Notes: a model not told the origin generated them from the letters alone. Counted from the stretch's first letter, positions 34,050 through 46,356 are shown. The stretch is DNA of 64,000 bases from Oryzias latipes (GCF_002234675.1 NC_019868.2:22600743-22664742), one strand, 5' to 3'. Numbers and translations: made by a program.

Positions 34050-36151
34050 AGGTGAGTGTTTATGTTCTTCTAAAATGGATGGTGGAACGTGAAAAGAAGG
34101 AGGGAGAGTGCCCAGCCATCCCCACCCCAAGACCCCCACCGCACCAGCAGCGGCAGCCGGACTCCCCCCAACACCACACGGGAGCCGGCAGGGAACAACC
34201 GCCGCCCGGGCGACCAAGCCCGCCACCCAGGCCAGGGCCAGCAGGGCCGCCGCAAGGCCCCCAGAGCCAGAGAGCAGGGAAGCACGGAGGGAAAGAGGGC
34301 GCCGCCCCAGCCCAACCAGGAGAGCAGCCCCCCCGCCGCGCCGGGAGAACCCAACGCAGGGCCCCACCGGAGAAGGACGCCCACAGCCCCAGACGAGCAC
34401 CCCACCACCACCCAGGAGTTCCGGGCATCCCCCCGCCCCAACCCCAGGTACGGGCCAGGACCCCCCAAGGGAGACCCACTCCGCACTCCAGGCAGCCATC
34501 CGCCCGGCCAACGGTTGGTCCAGGGAGGAGCGAGGCAGGGGCCCGCCGCCCCCGCCCAGGAGGGGGGAACCCCGGGGAAAAAAGAGGGCCCACAAGGGGT
34601 GTTGTAAATATGGCCCGACCAGGCTCGGCCACAGTTGGAAATTTGGCGGGGCCCAGCACTCAGGAGCAAGGACCAGAACCCACCCCCCAGGGACACGAAC
34701 ACCCCCGGCTCAGATGTAATGTGAACCCCCCCACCGCGCGGAGAGAGCACCGCCGGGCCCAGGAAGCCAGCACCCCGGGGACACAGCCGCCGTTGCAAAG
34801 GGGCCCGTACCCCCCACCAGGGAAGAGGCAGGGGACAGATGGTCCTAGGTCCCACCTTCCTTGCAAAATGTGTGTGCGTGTATGTGTGTTTGAGAGAGTG
34901 TGTGTGTGCATGTGTGTGTGTTTATGTTGGGATGTATATATTGAGGGGGGAGGGGTGTGTGTACTAAGGGGGGTGCGGTTAAAATTGGCGGGTAGGGCAC
35001 TAAGGGGACGTCTCCTGATTACTCACAGTGACGTCCCCTCACCCTCCCCACCAAGGGGCCCTAAATGTCTAAGGTGCGGTTAAAATTGGCGGGTAGGGTG
35101 CTAGGAGGACATCCGCTGCTTGCTGGCAGTGATGTCCAAGCACCCCCCCTACCAAGGGCCCTACATGTCTAAGGTGCAAATAAAACCGAAAGAGGGGGGG
35201 CCCACTCCATACGGCAACCACAGGAGGGGGGTCACTGCCTAGTGAACCCCCCCCCCCCCCAAGGCTCATCGCAGGCTAAGCCCCCCACCCCCTCACCCTA
35301 TTATGAGGTTATATGAGGAAGGGGGTAAGTTGGGGACAGATGATAGACTGTCCCCCGGTGGTCAAACAGCCGTCCCCCGCCCCCCCCCCCAGCAAGGGGG
35401 CCAGGCCCACCCAGCCCCGGGGCCCCACCCCCGGAGGCGCAGACACCCCAGGCCCAGCACCACCACCCCCACACAGAGAGAGGGGAGCCAGAAAGCGCCG
35501 GCCCCCCCCGGAGCAAGCCCAGGCCCCCACCCCCAAACGCCGGCCCTAGAAGAGCTCTGGTCAGGCCTCGACGGGACCGAGGCAGCCAACCGGCCGGGGA
35601 AACCGCCGATGGCCTCAGCGGAGACCCCGACCCGTCAACCCCCCCTGCCCCGTACCAATAGGGCCCCCCCCCTCCCCCAGAATGCCCCCCCACAGGACAG
35701 GGCCGACAAGACCCCCACCCCACCCCACCCCCAGACCCCGCAGCCGAAGCGGATGACACCCAGAGCGACCGGGGGCCCCAAGAGGGTTGTCCCGTCCCGC
35801 CCCAGAGCCAGGGAAGGGCCGATCCCAGCCCCAGGTGTAGACGGGAAGCCCATCCAGCGCCGCTGGGCCCCCCCCCCCGAGCAGCGCCCCCCGCCAACCC
35901 CCCCCAGCACAGGCAAAGGGACCACCCCCCCAAGCCAAGCCAGACCACCACCCCACCCCCCCCACCACGCACCCCCACACCCAAGCCCAGAGGACCACGC
36001 AGCGCCCCAGGCCGCCCCACCCAGGCGCCGGACCCGACCCCCCGACCAACGGAGCCCCCACCACCCCCGGCCAGGCACCGGAGGCCCCGACCCCCACCCC
36101 GGCCCACGGCAGAAGGGCAAGGAGCAGCGACGACCATGCCCCCCCCACCCC
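34050..36151 (-). repeat. G-rich L1 3' UTR (2.1 kb)
   Basis: On the L1 sense strand this is packed with runs of three to fourteen G, giving very high quadruplex potential. Every frame is open over long distances because of the base composition, producing Pro-rich or Gly-rich frames that are not genes. Mammalian L1 3' UTRs also carry a G-rich polypurine tract, but this one is far longer. Confidence 0.8.
34972..35172. repeat. 101-bp tandem duplication inside the L1 3' UTR
   Basis: The word GGTGCGGTTAAAATTGGCGG starts at 34972 and 35073, and a diverged third start (GGTGCAAATAAAACC) lies at 35173. Each unit ends with an AGGGCCCTA-like word on the plus strand. Confidence 0.75.
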
Positions 36152-37749
36152 CTAAGTCACGGAGTTAGCTATGGGAGACCAGAGAGACCGAATTCTTTCA
36201 AAGTTACTTGAACTTTGGGCTGACATTTTTTCCAAGCTGATATGATCAAGCAGCAGATTTCTGTGTTGACTTATATTTATATTTTTTTTGCTTTTCCAAT
36301 TTATTAAAATAGTTTTTTTAGCAATGCAAAGAGTTATGAAAATGATAGAGCCTAATCCTCCTTCTACATCGATGGCACTCATGTCACCAAGCACACAAAG
36401 TGACGGTGAAGCTGTGATTGAAACCTTAAGCCAGACTGATAGATCGGCACATACCTGCTGCCAGAGAGCCTGGACAGGCGTGCAGAACCATAGTGCATGC
36501 ATGTAATTGTCGGGTAGATTACTGTCACAGTGCTGACAAATGTCTGAGTTACTGAGACCCATCTTGAACATCCTCTGTCCAGTGTAGTAAATTCTGTGAA
36601 GAGTTTTGAAATGGATTAGCTGCAGATTTGGATTTTTTGTCATTTTAAAGGTGTTTAGACAAAGTTCTGACCAAAAACTTTCATCTGTGCTGATGCTCAA
36701 ATCCGCATCCCATTTTGTTGTCGGAAGTGAAATATTGTTATCTAAATTACATAAAAGTTTGTATATTTTGGAGAGAGTTTTATTCATTGAGAAATTGATC
36801 AGAGTGGTAACTACATCTGGTAGCTTTAAATCGTTGTCTCTGTATTTAAACTTTTTAGTAATAATTGATTTAAGTTGCTGATATTCCAAGAAGTTATATA
36901 TTCCATGTTTGTCTTGAAGTTCCTGGGGAGTTATGAATCTTCTATCAATAATTATGTGCTCTAGTTGTTTTATGCCCCCTGCTTGCCAAGCTGGGAAGTG
37001 GATAATTTTTTTGTTTATGAGGATGTCTGGGTTGTTCCAGATGGGTGTCATTTTGCACGGTTGAATTGATGATTTTGATATTTTGAGAAATTCCCACCAG
37101 GCTGTTAAAGTGGCATTTATATTAATACTTTTGAAACAATCCTGTTTTTTAACTATTTGACTAATAAATGGAAGATCTGACAGGTTGATCTTTCCACATA
37201 ACGCCTGTTCCAAGTCTAACCATGAGTTGGTTTCTGGATTATTTTTTAACCATTTTAAGATGTATTGTAATCTATTTGCAAGAAAGTAATTGTGGAAGTT
37301 AGGTAATTCTAATCCTCCACAGCTTTTTGCAGATTTTAAAGTTTTTAGACTAATTCTTGCAGGTTTATTGTTCCATAGAAAGCTTGATATGGATGAGTCT
37401 AATGTTTTGAACCATTTTAATGGCGGTTGTGTGGGAATCATTGAGAAGAGATAATTAACTTTGGGTAAGATTTTCATTTTAACCGTGGCTACCTTGCCCA
37501 TAAGGGACAAAGGCAGGTTGGTCCAGCGTGTTAGGTCGTCCTGTATGTTTTTCAGTAATGGGGTGTAGTTTAGCAGCACCAGTTCTGATATTTTGGGGGA
37601 AAAATAAATACCTAGATATTTTATATTGCCTGATTTAACTGGTATTGTGAGTCCTTGCTCCGCATTACTGTTCAGTGGTAATAAAACAGATTTATTCCAA
37701 TTAATGGAATAGTCTGATATAGAAGAGAATTCATTAATGAATTTTTCTT
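36152..37749 (-). CDS. L1 ORF2 C-terminal fragment
   Basis: About 530 open codons on the minus strand with no start of its own. The frame enters at the truncation point near 37749 (INEFSSISDYSINWNKS), passes GNIKYLGIYFSP, LPLSLMGKVATVKMKILPK, FLWNNKPARI and the C-terminal cysteine/histidine motif (CQHCDSNLPDNYMHALWFC), and stops at 36152. This covers the thumb and C-terminal region of L1 ORF2. The endonuclease and catalytic RT are absent. Confidence 0.88.
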
Positions 37750-37761
37750 TTTTATGTTTTT

Positions 37762-38253
37762 AATTTTAGCATCTTATGATTTTAGCCCCAGTGTTTCTTG
37801 AGGGGATCTTTTCCTCCAGGGATTGCCGGCTTGGTCAGCGGTTGTTGCTGCAGTTGTTGCCCTTGCTGGGGCGGCTGGGGTCTAATTTTACAGCTTTTGG
37901 CTGTGAGGGGGACCCCGGTGTTGTTCCGGTCTGGGTGGGCACTGTGGCGATGTTCCGGTGGCCGGGCTGGCTCCTGGTATGAAAGGATTCCCAGATACTG
38001 TTTCCTCACAGCAGAGCTAAGCCATACTTGTTTATTTATTTATTTATTCTTTTACAGTTACATAGTCATATTTCATTGTACGTGGGAGCCATGGGTCATG
38101 TGGTTTAATGGAGGGGAGTGGGAAGGGTGAAGGGTGGGTTGGGGTTTTTATTGTAATGTTGTGTGTTTACTGTTTTTAGTGTTAAAGCGCTTCGAGCTGC
38201 ACAAAGTGCATGAGAAGCGCTATTTTATAAATAAAGTTTGATTTGATTTGATT

Positions 38254-38255
<2 letters not shown>
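37762..38255 (+). mobile_element. L2-like LINE 3' UTR, part 2
   Basis: Resumes after the L1's right duplication and ends with the fish L2-type 3' terminus: AAAGCGCTTCGAGCTGCACA, then AAGCGCTATTTTATAAATAA and a short TTTGA repeat (38236-38255). It then passes directly into (TA)n. Confidence 0.8.
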
Positions 38256-38440
<185 letters not shown>

Positions 38441-38488
38441 CGCCCCTCTCACCCTCCGCGGGTGGTTTCTCCTCCAAGCTCAGGTCCT

Positions 38489-40411
38489 CTACCAGAGGCC
38501 TGGGAGCTTGAGGGTCCTACGCAGTATCTTAGCTGTTCCTAGCACTGCGCTTTTCTGGACTGAGAGGTCTGAGGTCTTTCCAGGTATCTGTTGTAGCCAC
38601 TCCTCCAGCTTGGGGGTTACTGCCCCAAGTGCTCCAATTACCACAGGCACCACTGTCACCTTCACTTTCCAGGCTTTCTCCAGTTCTTCTCTGAGTCCCT
38701 GGTATTTCTCCAGTTTCTCATGTTCCTTCTTCCTGATGTTCCCATCGCTTAGCACTGCCACATCCACCACAACGGCTTTCCTCTGTTCTTTATCCACCAC
38801 TACAATGTCTGGTTGGTTCGCCATTACCATCCTATCAGTCTGGATCTGGAAGTCCCACAGGATCTTTGCCCTCTCATTCTCTACAACCTTTGGAGGTGTT
38901 TCCCATTTTGACATTGGGGTTTCCAGTTCATATTCTGCACACGTGTTCCTGTATATTATTCCAGCCACTTGATTGTGGCGCTCCATGTATGCTTTCCCTG
39001 CCAGCATCTTACACCCTGCAGTTATGTGCTGGATTGTTTCAGGCGCTTCTTTGCACAGCCTACACCTTGGGTCTTGTCTGGTGTGGTAGATCTGAGCCTC
39101 TATTGCTCTGGTGCTCAGGGCTTGTTCCTGGGCTGCCAGGATGAGCGCTTCGGTGCTGTCCTGTAGGCCAGCCCTTTCTAGCCATTGGTAGGACTTCTTG
39201 ATATCAGCCACTTCAGTTATGGTCCGGTGGTACATCCCATGCAGGGGTTTGTCCTCCCATGAGGATCTGTCCTCCAGCACTGTATCCTCTGCTTTCCTTT
39301 GCCTGAGACATTCACTGAGCGCACTGTCAGTTGGGGCCTTGAGCTTGATGTATTCATGGATCTTGGATGTTTCATCCTGGATAGTGGCTTCTACGCTCAC
39401 TAGTCCTCGACCTCCTTCCTTGCGGCTAGCATACAGTGTCAGGGTGCTGGATTTGGGATGGAACCCTCCATGCATGGTGAGGAGCTTTCGTGTTTTAACA
39501 TCCGTGGTCTGTATCTCTTCCTTTGGCCATCTTATTATTCCTGCAGGGTATCTGATAACGGGCAGTGCGTAGCTGTTTATTGCCCGGGTCTTATTTTTGC
39601 CATTGAGCTGGCTTCTCAGGACTTGCCTTACTCGTTGGAGGTATTTAGCTGTTGCAGCTTTCCTTGTTGCCCGCTCGAGGTTGCCATTTGCCTGCGGGAT
39701 TCCAAGGTACTTGTAACTGTCCTCGATGTCTGCTATTGTTCCTTCTGGGAGTGAAACCCCTCCTGTGTGGACTACCTTGCCTCTCTTTGTCACCATCCGG
39801 CTGCATTTCTCGAGCCCGAATGACATCCCAATGTCAGTACTGTAGATCCTGGTGGTGTGGATCAGGGAGTCAATGTCACGCTCGCTCTTAGCATATAGCT
39901 TGATGTCATCCATGTAGAGGAGGTGACTGATGTTGGCCCCATTTCTGAGTCGGTATCCATAGCCAGTCTTGGTGATTATTTGACTGAGGGGGTTGAGACC
40001 TATGCAGAACAGCAGTGGGGACAGAGCATCACCTTGGTATATCCCACATTTGATGGACACTTGTGCAAGTGGCTTCCCATTGGCTTCAAGGGTGGTTTTC
40101 CACAGCTTCATTGAGTTTCCTATGAAGGCTCTTAGAGTCCTGTTGATGTTGTACAGCTCCAAGCATTCAGTGATCCATGTGTGTGGCATTGAGTCATAGG
40201 CCTTCTTGTAATCAATCCAGGCTCTGCACAGGTTGGTGTGTCGTGACTTGCAGTCTTGAGCGACTGTTCTGTCGACCAGGAGTTGGTGTTTGGCTCCTCT
40301 GGAGTCTCTACCAATGCCCTTCTGTGTGTTACTCATGAATTGATCCATGTGCCTATTTATCTTTGTTGCAATGATGCCTGACATGAGCTTCCATGTTGTG
40401 GACAGAGGTAA
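38489..40411 (-). CDS. Rex6/R4-clade polyprotein, C-terminal part (RT and endonuclease)
   Basis: An open frame of about 640 codons after the frameshift. It enters at [16 protein letters not shown] and holds [33 protein letters not shown] and the catalytic [12 protein letters not shown]. Next come a CCHC finger (CRLC ... H ... C in [20 protein letters not shown]) and a restriction-like endonuclease core, [20 protein letters not shown], with PD and D in place. It stops at 38489-38491, 52 bases before the (TA)n. All key residues are present. Confidence 0.88.
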   Translation of the reverse strand, partial: LPLSTTWKLMSGIIATKINRHMDQFMSNTQKGIGRDSRGAKHQLLVDRTVAQDCKSRHTNLCRAWIDYKKAYDSMPHTWITECLELYNINRTLRAFIGNSMKLWKTTLEANGKPLAQVSIKCGIYQGDALSPLLFCIGLNPLSQIITKTGYGYRLRNGANISHLLYMDDIKLYAKSERDIDSLIHTTRIYSTDIGMSFGLEKCSRMVTKRGKVVHTGGVSLPEGTIADIEDSYKYLGIPQANGNLERATRKAATAKYLQRVRQVLRSQLNGKNKTRAINSYALPVIRYPAGIIRWPKEEIQTTDVKTRKLLTMHGGFHPKSSTLTLYASRKEGGRGLVSVEATIQDETSKIHEYIKLKAPTDSALSECLRQRKAEDTVLEDRSSWEDKPLHGMYHRTITEVADIKKSYQWLERAGLQDSTEALILAAQEQALSTRAIEAQIYHTRQDPRCRLCKEAPETIQHITAGCKMLAGKAYMERHNQVAGIIYRNTCAEYELETPMSKWETPPKVVENERAKILWDFQIQTDRMVMANQPDIVVVDKEQRKAVVVDVAVLSDGNIRKKEHEKLEKYQGLREELEKAWKVKVTVVPVVIGALGAVTPKLEEWLQQIPGKTSDLSVQKSAVLGTAKILRRTLKLPGLW

Positions 40412-41705
40412 TTGGCCGGTAGTTGGATGGGACTGCACCCTTTGAGAGATCCTTCTGGATGAGGATCGTTCGCCCTTCCGTTAGCCATTCGGGGTGAGTC
40501 CCATCCCTTAGCAGCTGGTTCATTTGTGCTGCCAGGCGCTCGTGGAGTGCGGTAAGCTTCTTTAGCCAGTAGGCATGTATCATGTCAGGGCCCGGTGCTG
40601 TCCAGTTCTTCATACCTGAGACTCTTTCTTGGATGTCTGCCACTGTGATGGTTACTGGATTCTGTTCAGGGAGGTTGCTATGTTCTTTTCTCAGAGAGAC
40701 CAGCCACTGGGCATTGCTGTTATGTGCTGTCTCTTTCTCCCATATACTTTTCCAGTACTGTTCAGTTTCTAGCCTTGGTGGGTCTGCTCGGCTGTTTTGA
40801 CCCTGCCACTGAGCGTACACTTTTGCAGGTTGAGTTGCGAAGAGCCTGTTTATTCGTCTGGCTTCATTGTCTCTTGTGTACCTCTTTAGGCGGCTGCTCA
40901 AGGCTAGGAGCCTTTGTATGGCAGTTTCCAGTGCTTCAGGTATGGGCATCTGGCTGTATCTCTTAGGTACTTGCTTTCTCATTGTACCTCTTTGAGCCTC
41001 TGTCAGCTTACTCACATCTTTCCGAGTTGCCTTGATTTTGGCCTCTAACCGTTGCTTCCATGGTGGGTACTGTTTTCTTCCATGGTGGCTCTTGTAGCCA
41101 AGCATCTCAAGGATCACTGCTGCTGAAGTGTAAACCAGTTCATTGGTTTCTGTAATGTTTGTGGTAGGAATTGCCCTCAATGCTTCATTCACAGTTTCCA
41201 GTAGACTTTCAGGTACGTCACCTAACCGTTGTAGTTGGTGTCGGGGTTGTCTAGTGTTCATTGTAGACATGATCTTGTCTTTCAGGTCAATTGCTGCCTC
41301 GCTCAGCGTAATTGTGGTTGTTGGGGCTGTGTACCCAATCTCAGGGTAGGAGTGTGGCATAACCTCCTCTCTGACCTGTTGTTCTGGCTCTCCCGTGGCA
41401 TTGTATTGTATTGCTTCAATCTCAAGTTGTGATAGGAGTTGCCGTTTGTGGATGTTAGAGCACTGAGCTACCAGTTGTTTGGCAGTTAGCCTTGATTGTG
41501 GGTTTCGAAGCATCCATTCATTCCACATTCTCTGCATGTAACCCCTCTGGGTGGGATTACTTGAGTAGTAGCATTCTAACAGAACCTTGTTCTCACATCT
41601 AGTCCATTTCCGTCTTGTTCCAGTAGCCCACTTTCCATCAGGGTGCTCTGGTTCCTCAGCACCTGACGCAGACCTTGTTTGGCCGGGCGACGTCTGAGCC
41701 GGCAT
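40412..41705 (-). pseudogene. Rex6/R4-clade polyprotein, N-terminal part, broken by a frameshift
   Basis: From ATG 41705 (MPAQTSPGQTRSAS) the frame carries RRKWTRCENKVLLECYY ... MWNEWMLR, a Myb-like tryptophan motif, and then the first RT motifs (NWTAPGPDMIHAYWLKKL, TILIQKDLSKG, NYRPIT). At NYRPIT the frame shifts; about two bases seem lost and the natural continuation is in another frame. The misread frame stops at 40353. Confidence 0.82.
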
Positions 41706-41714
41706 GACATGTGC

Positions 41715-41718
<4 letters not shown>

Positions 41719-41786
<68 letters not shown>
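41719..41786. repeat. (TA)n microsatellite, right edge of the nested block
   Basis: About 68 bp of TA repeats directly at the 5' end of the Rex6-like element. Confidence 0.95.
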
Positions 41787-41788
<2 letters not shown>

Positions 41789-42150
41789 AAATAAATAAAA
41801 TGACACCTATCATGGAAAACGTGTTGTCATCATCTAAAGGTTTCCATGTCTGTTTCTATTTCTTTATTTCCCTTTGAGGTTTTATTTATTAGTCAATTTC
41901 ATTTTATTGGGTGCGAGGGTTTGGAAGAATTGAGGGCACATTGTATGTTTTATGTTTTATAAGCACTTTGTGTTACTGTCATGTGAAAGTGCTTCATAAA
42001 TAAAGTTTGAACATGAATTATAGCACAACAGCACATGAATTTAGCTGCATGTTCTTATTTTAGCGTATTCTATTTTCATTATTTTAAAATGCAGTTGAAG
42101 CATTTGGGATCATGTTTGATGATATAAAGCTAAAGAAATTTAAATTATAA

Positions 42151-42728
42151 TTAAAGGGCCTTTACTATGCAAAACCAACTTTTTGAGCTTTTAAGTGTAT
42201 TACAATGTTAGATTCTCACAAAAACAAACCCAAAGCAGACATTTGATCTGTTCACGCATTTATGAGTATTCTTCTAAAAACCTGGTCTCTGAGCACCAGC
42301 CCTTCCCAACCCACGAAAACGAGCGGGTTTTCACATTGTGATGTAGGTAAGTGAGGAACCGCCCCTTCCAGGAAGAGCCTGCATGGAGCTAGCAGTGATC
42401 GGCAAAACGCTTTCCTTTAGTGTGCACAATATTCACATCCATTTTTGCAAAAGTTCAGATGTCTGTTTTCATGAGTGAAACACAGACACGCCGCTGAGGC
42501 CGGCTCTAGGTTGACGTCAAGAAAATGGGCGGCGCCCACAAGGAGAGAAAGGCGGGGCCTCAGAGATCAAGGCGTCATACTTCCGGGTTGGAACATTAAC
42601 TGGGAGAAAAAAAAAGTATGTTTCATTAAAAAAATTATTCTTTAGTGTGCCCCGGGTAACATATTATCATATGTATGTAAATAGTTTACTCTGAAAGGCT
42701 TAAGAATAGCATGACATAGGCCCTTTAA
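42151..42728. mobile_element. TTAA-flanked MITE (family A)
   Basis: Begins TTAAAGGGCCTTTACTATGC at 42151 and ends with the inverted AGCATGACATAGGCCCTTTAA at 42728. TTAA at each end suggests a piggyBac-type target. 578 bp with no ORF of note. Confidence 0.75.
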
Positions 42729-44027
42729 GGGTTTTTTTGACCCAAAACACAGTTTTTTTGTCCCTTTTGTCTGATACCCAAGACATGTAACTGTGGGGGG
42801 TCGACTCTTGTAAGTAAGTCTGCATCATGTCAAATAAGTTTCTAAATAAGCACCAGATGCACAGATAAAAAAAATCATCAGCTCCTGCACTCCAACACAA
42901 ACAAGCTCAAGATGTGAATACATAAATATATACACTGTTGTGCTAACAAACCCCCTTAAATAGCTTACATTGTGTTTATGTTTGTTGCTGACAGAAGTGC
43001 TGTGTGTTTATTTGATGATGGGGGACCCTGAGAAGATAACCAGCTCAAGCAAGAATTCTCCCAAAGTCCTCCGAGGAAATTCCAGCTCACGAGGTTGAAA
43101 GGTTAGATGTCAGAGTCCTGCCCCCATGCTTCCTTTCTGCTTGTTGTTGGATAAAAACAGTTTTTTTGTTTTTAAAGTTTGCACTGTAGCCAACATGCCA
43201 GAAAGAAAAAAAAAGTCTCCCTATCAGTGGTGAGAACATTTCTGTAGCTGTTGTTTGTGTGGGATGCTGTAAGCAAGGGGCCACATATGTGGAAAAGACC
43301 CATGAGAGAAGTGAGATGAAGCTAAAGTTAGCTTCACATCTTGCAGAGGCTGGGGGCTCCTCGGCATCTCACAGCTTACATCTACACCACGTCTGGCTCT
43401 CCTGACGTGTCGTGAGGGGAACAGCTTTCAGGGCCTCCAGCATGCCCACCCCATCCAACCTCTATTTGGAACTGAAACACACTGTTCCATGTGGTTTCAG
43501 CATTTTTTTTTTACTCTAAACATTTAAAAAAACTACTAAATGCTATGTGTTAGTGCTCACACTAACACATAAATGCTTCCCCCCTTCAGCTGTGATATCG
43601 CATCCAGTCTGGATCCCATATGCGTGCGATTCTCTGTATTCTTACATGAACATGGTGGCAAAGCCATGCCGTTTTTATTTGTCTCTATTCGCTTAGTGAA
43701 GGAAGGAAGTGTACAGACCCGGACCCAGAGGTTAGGACATTGGGCAGGCTCATGCTGAGATTATGAGGTCCATGGTTCCTCTGAGGAGCAGTGAACATGC
43801 CATAAAGATGTGAACCGATAGCCTTTTTCCAGCATCATGCTGGCAGTGAGTGTGGAGGCAAAAGCAGAAACACATGGCGCCAAAATTCCTCCAAAAACAG
43901 ATGTGGCTCTCTGGGTTTTTGTAGTCTGTCAATATACAGTATCTTTAACTGGTGTTTCTGTTTTTACTGCAAGCATTTCTATAAACAAAAAACAATACAA
44001 GGGTTTTTAGTCAAAAGTCTTATGGCA
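42729..44027. other. Gene-free stretch
   Basis: No exon, RNA gene or clear transposon recognised. A tandem-looking word TAGTGCTCACACTAACACA lies near 43551-43570. Confidence 0.4.
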
Positions 44028-45059
44028 CATGTGTCAAACTCAAGGCCCGCGGGCGAAATGTGGCCCGCCATGTCATTTTATGTGGCCCGCGAATAGGGCT
44101 GTGACGATGACCTCATCACCGCATCACGCACTTTTCTTTTTTAAAAGTTCGGCATATGATGCGTGATTGGAACTATGATAAACACATTAAATGCATTCGT
44201 CTTTGCTGATAATTTATTTTTTCTGCTAGTCCTGTGTTCAGACTTTTTCTTTCTTTCAGACTGTTCTCTCCTTCTCTCCCACCGCGGCTGTCACTGTCTC
44301 TCGTCAGCGCGCTCTCACTGTCTGCCACTGCTGCACGTGGCACGCGGCTCCCTTACACACAGGAAGAAGCACACATCCTCATTCTACAACAGAAGTTTCC
44401 GTCTCGCGATGAAATACGACAAATTTACTGCGTTCTAATTATTAATTTCCATTGTATTCATTTCCAATACAAGCTGCGTGCGTTCTTAAGTGCACGACAC
44501 AGCCGCCCACTGGAGGATTTTGTGTTGGGAGGGCGGGGGTATTACTGTTCTCAATAACTCTGTAACACCAAACATGAACGCGCGCTGTTAGATTTAGATA
44601 AATAAAGGCGGAGCCTCCTGCCCCGGAAAGGTGACAAAGTGTCTGCAGTCTGTTTATTACTGGGCAAAAATAATATTCTGAGAAGATGTCTCTACCAGAA
44701 ATCATGCAGCTAGAGAGCGGTCCGCTGCAGAGGAATGCACACGCACTAGTTAGATAGGTAGTAGTTGGTTGTTGCTGTTATTTGTTAATAAAGAATACTA
44801 CCATGTAATTGTTTTTATATCTGATGCGGCCGCCGGGGGATTTTGTGTATTTTTTTTGGGGGGGGGGGGGGGGGGGGGGGGGTAGGCTGCGGTTAACCGT
44901 GACACTGCGCCCCCACCTGGTGGTTCATCACCGCGGTGATCAAAAATCCGACACCGTCTCAGCACTACCCGCGAGAGCATAAAAGTTTTTAATTTCTTAA
45001 AATAAAAATTGGTGTGTATTTATTCATATCTAGGGGAACTATGAAACCTTAATTGTCAC

Positions 45060-45060
<1 letters not shown>
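44028..45060. mobile_element. Older hAT-type element split by a second hAT-type element
   Basis: The outer element starts GTGTCAAACTCAAGGCCCGC and reads to GTGGCCCGCGA. It resumes after the insertion with GAGAGCATAAAAGTTTTTAA. The GTGTCAAACTCAAGGCCCGC opening is characteristic of a widespread vertebrate hAT group. The right end of the outer copy was not defined. Confidence 0.55.
44094..44967. mobile_element. Non-autonomous hAT-type element nested in another
   Basis: 874 bp flanked by CCCGCGAA (44086-44093) and CCCGCGAG (44968-44975), an 8-bp duplication with one change. The inverted ends are TAGGGCTGTGACGATG and, reading inward from the right, TAGTGCTGAGACGGTG (13 of 16 match). It contains a G-run of about 25 at 44858-44882 and no transposase. 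Confidence 0.72.
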
Positions 45061-45102
<42 letters not shown>

Positions 45103-45285
45103 ATATATGTGTGTGTGTGTATATATAGATATGTATATATGTGTATATATATAAATATGTGTATGTTTATATATGTATATGTTGTTTCCCTTTTGGCTTT
45201 ATATAAAGATGTATATTTATATATATATATTTCTATGTATATATAGATATGTATATATACATGTACACATATTTACGTATATTCA

Positions 45286-45331
<46 letters not shown>

Positions 45332-45515
45332 TGCATAATTACGCATATATATACTTACACATTTATATCTATATATATATATATATATAAACATATAGAC
45401 ATAGATACATATCTATACATATCTATGTACATATATGTATACATATAATACACATGAAACACATACATGTACATATATAAATATATACACATATATGCAT
45501 ATCTATATATGTATG

Positions 45516-45590
<75 letters not shown>

Positions 45591-45674
45591 ACATGTATAT
45601 TTTATGTCTGTATATATATATGTGTACATGTATATAAATATATATGTATATATACATATCTGTAAAAAAAAAAA

Positions 45675-45751
<77 letters not shown>
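45061..45751. repeat. Long (TA)n microsatellite block
   Basis: About 690 bp of TA runs broken by TATACATA, TGTGTG and ACATGTACA variants. All open frames are Ile/Tyr artefacts. This is the longest simple repeat in the window. Confidence 0.95.
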
Positions 45752-45756
<5 letters not shown>

Positions 45757-46110
45757 CAAAATTTAATTTTTAAATATTTTTTGTCACCTCATTATTTTTC
45801 ATTTGAGGTTATAGGAAATGGTACTGAAATTAGTTAGATTTACTCCGTAGCAGAAAATTACAAATGTAAAGTCAACTAAAATACAGATATATTTGTAGCT
45901 TCTTAGATTACTGTGGAAGATAATTACATCCATAACAAAAAGCAGCAGCACTAATCCATCTCTCTGACTTTATGAGCACTTTTGCAGAATTTTCTGTTGA
46001 TCTTAAATTCGTTACTTAGTGACGTACTTCCAAAAAAAGCCTAAAAACACATACTATCAGTGACACAAACTGACAGTTAAACAATCAGTGATTTCTGACG
46101 TGTGCAGGTG

Positions 46111-46116
46111 TTTATT
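46111..46116 (-). terminator. Candidate apool polyadenylation signal (AATAAA)
   Basis: AATAAA on the minus strand, about 155 bases after the apool stop codon. Confidence 0.5.
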
Positions 46117-46267
46117 TTTAACATTTCCTTCCTGTTAGAACACAGACGCTTTGCTGCTGCTGCTGCAATGCAAAAACATGTGGATGCTTCCTGCAGAAAT
46201 GCAGATGGACAGATAACAGAGAAGTATAGGAGTCCTAGTGTTCAGCAGCCAGACGGGGGTTGGCTCC

Positions 46268-46356
46268 TCAGCTGCGCGTGCTGTACAGGTCTTCATCTTC
46301 AGGGCTGGACTGGCCGAAGTCCATGAGAGCCGGGTCTGGCTTGAAACCAGAGCCCT
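46268..46356 (-). CDS. apool: apool exon 11 (terminal)
   Basis: The acceptor is CCCTCCAG. It encodes GSGFKPDPALMDFGQSSPED and EDLYSTRS, then TGA at 46268-46270. This short signature is the best marker of APOOL. Confidence 0.94.

Larger units (their letters stand above)
33482..37749 (-). mobile_element. 5'-truncated L1 LINE inserted in the L2-like LINE
   Basis: On the minus strand this runs from the middle of ORF2 to a poly-A tail, seen as the T-run at about 33484-33506. A ~12-bp duplication, TTTTATGTTTTT, lies at 33470-33482 and again at 37750-37761. The A-rich/T-rich target matches L1 endonuclease preference. The insertion is ~4.27 kb, of which ~2.65 kb is a very long 3' region. Confidence 0.85.

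Noticed and set aside
34014-36211. Long Pro-rich and Gly-rich frames on both strands, up to ~340 codons
   Set aside because: Extreme C/G composition removes stops in all frames. The region lies inside the L1 3' UTR and shows no domains or splice signals.
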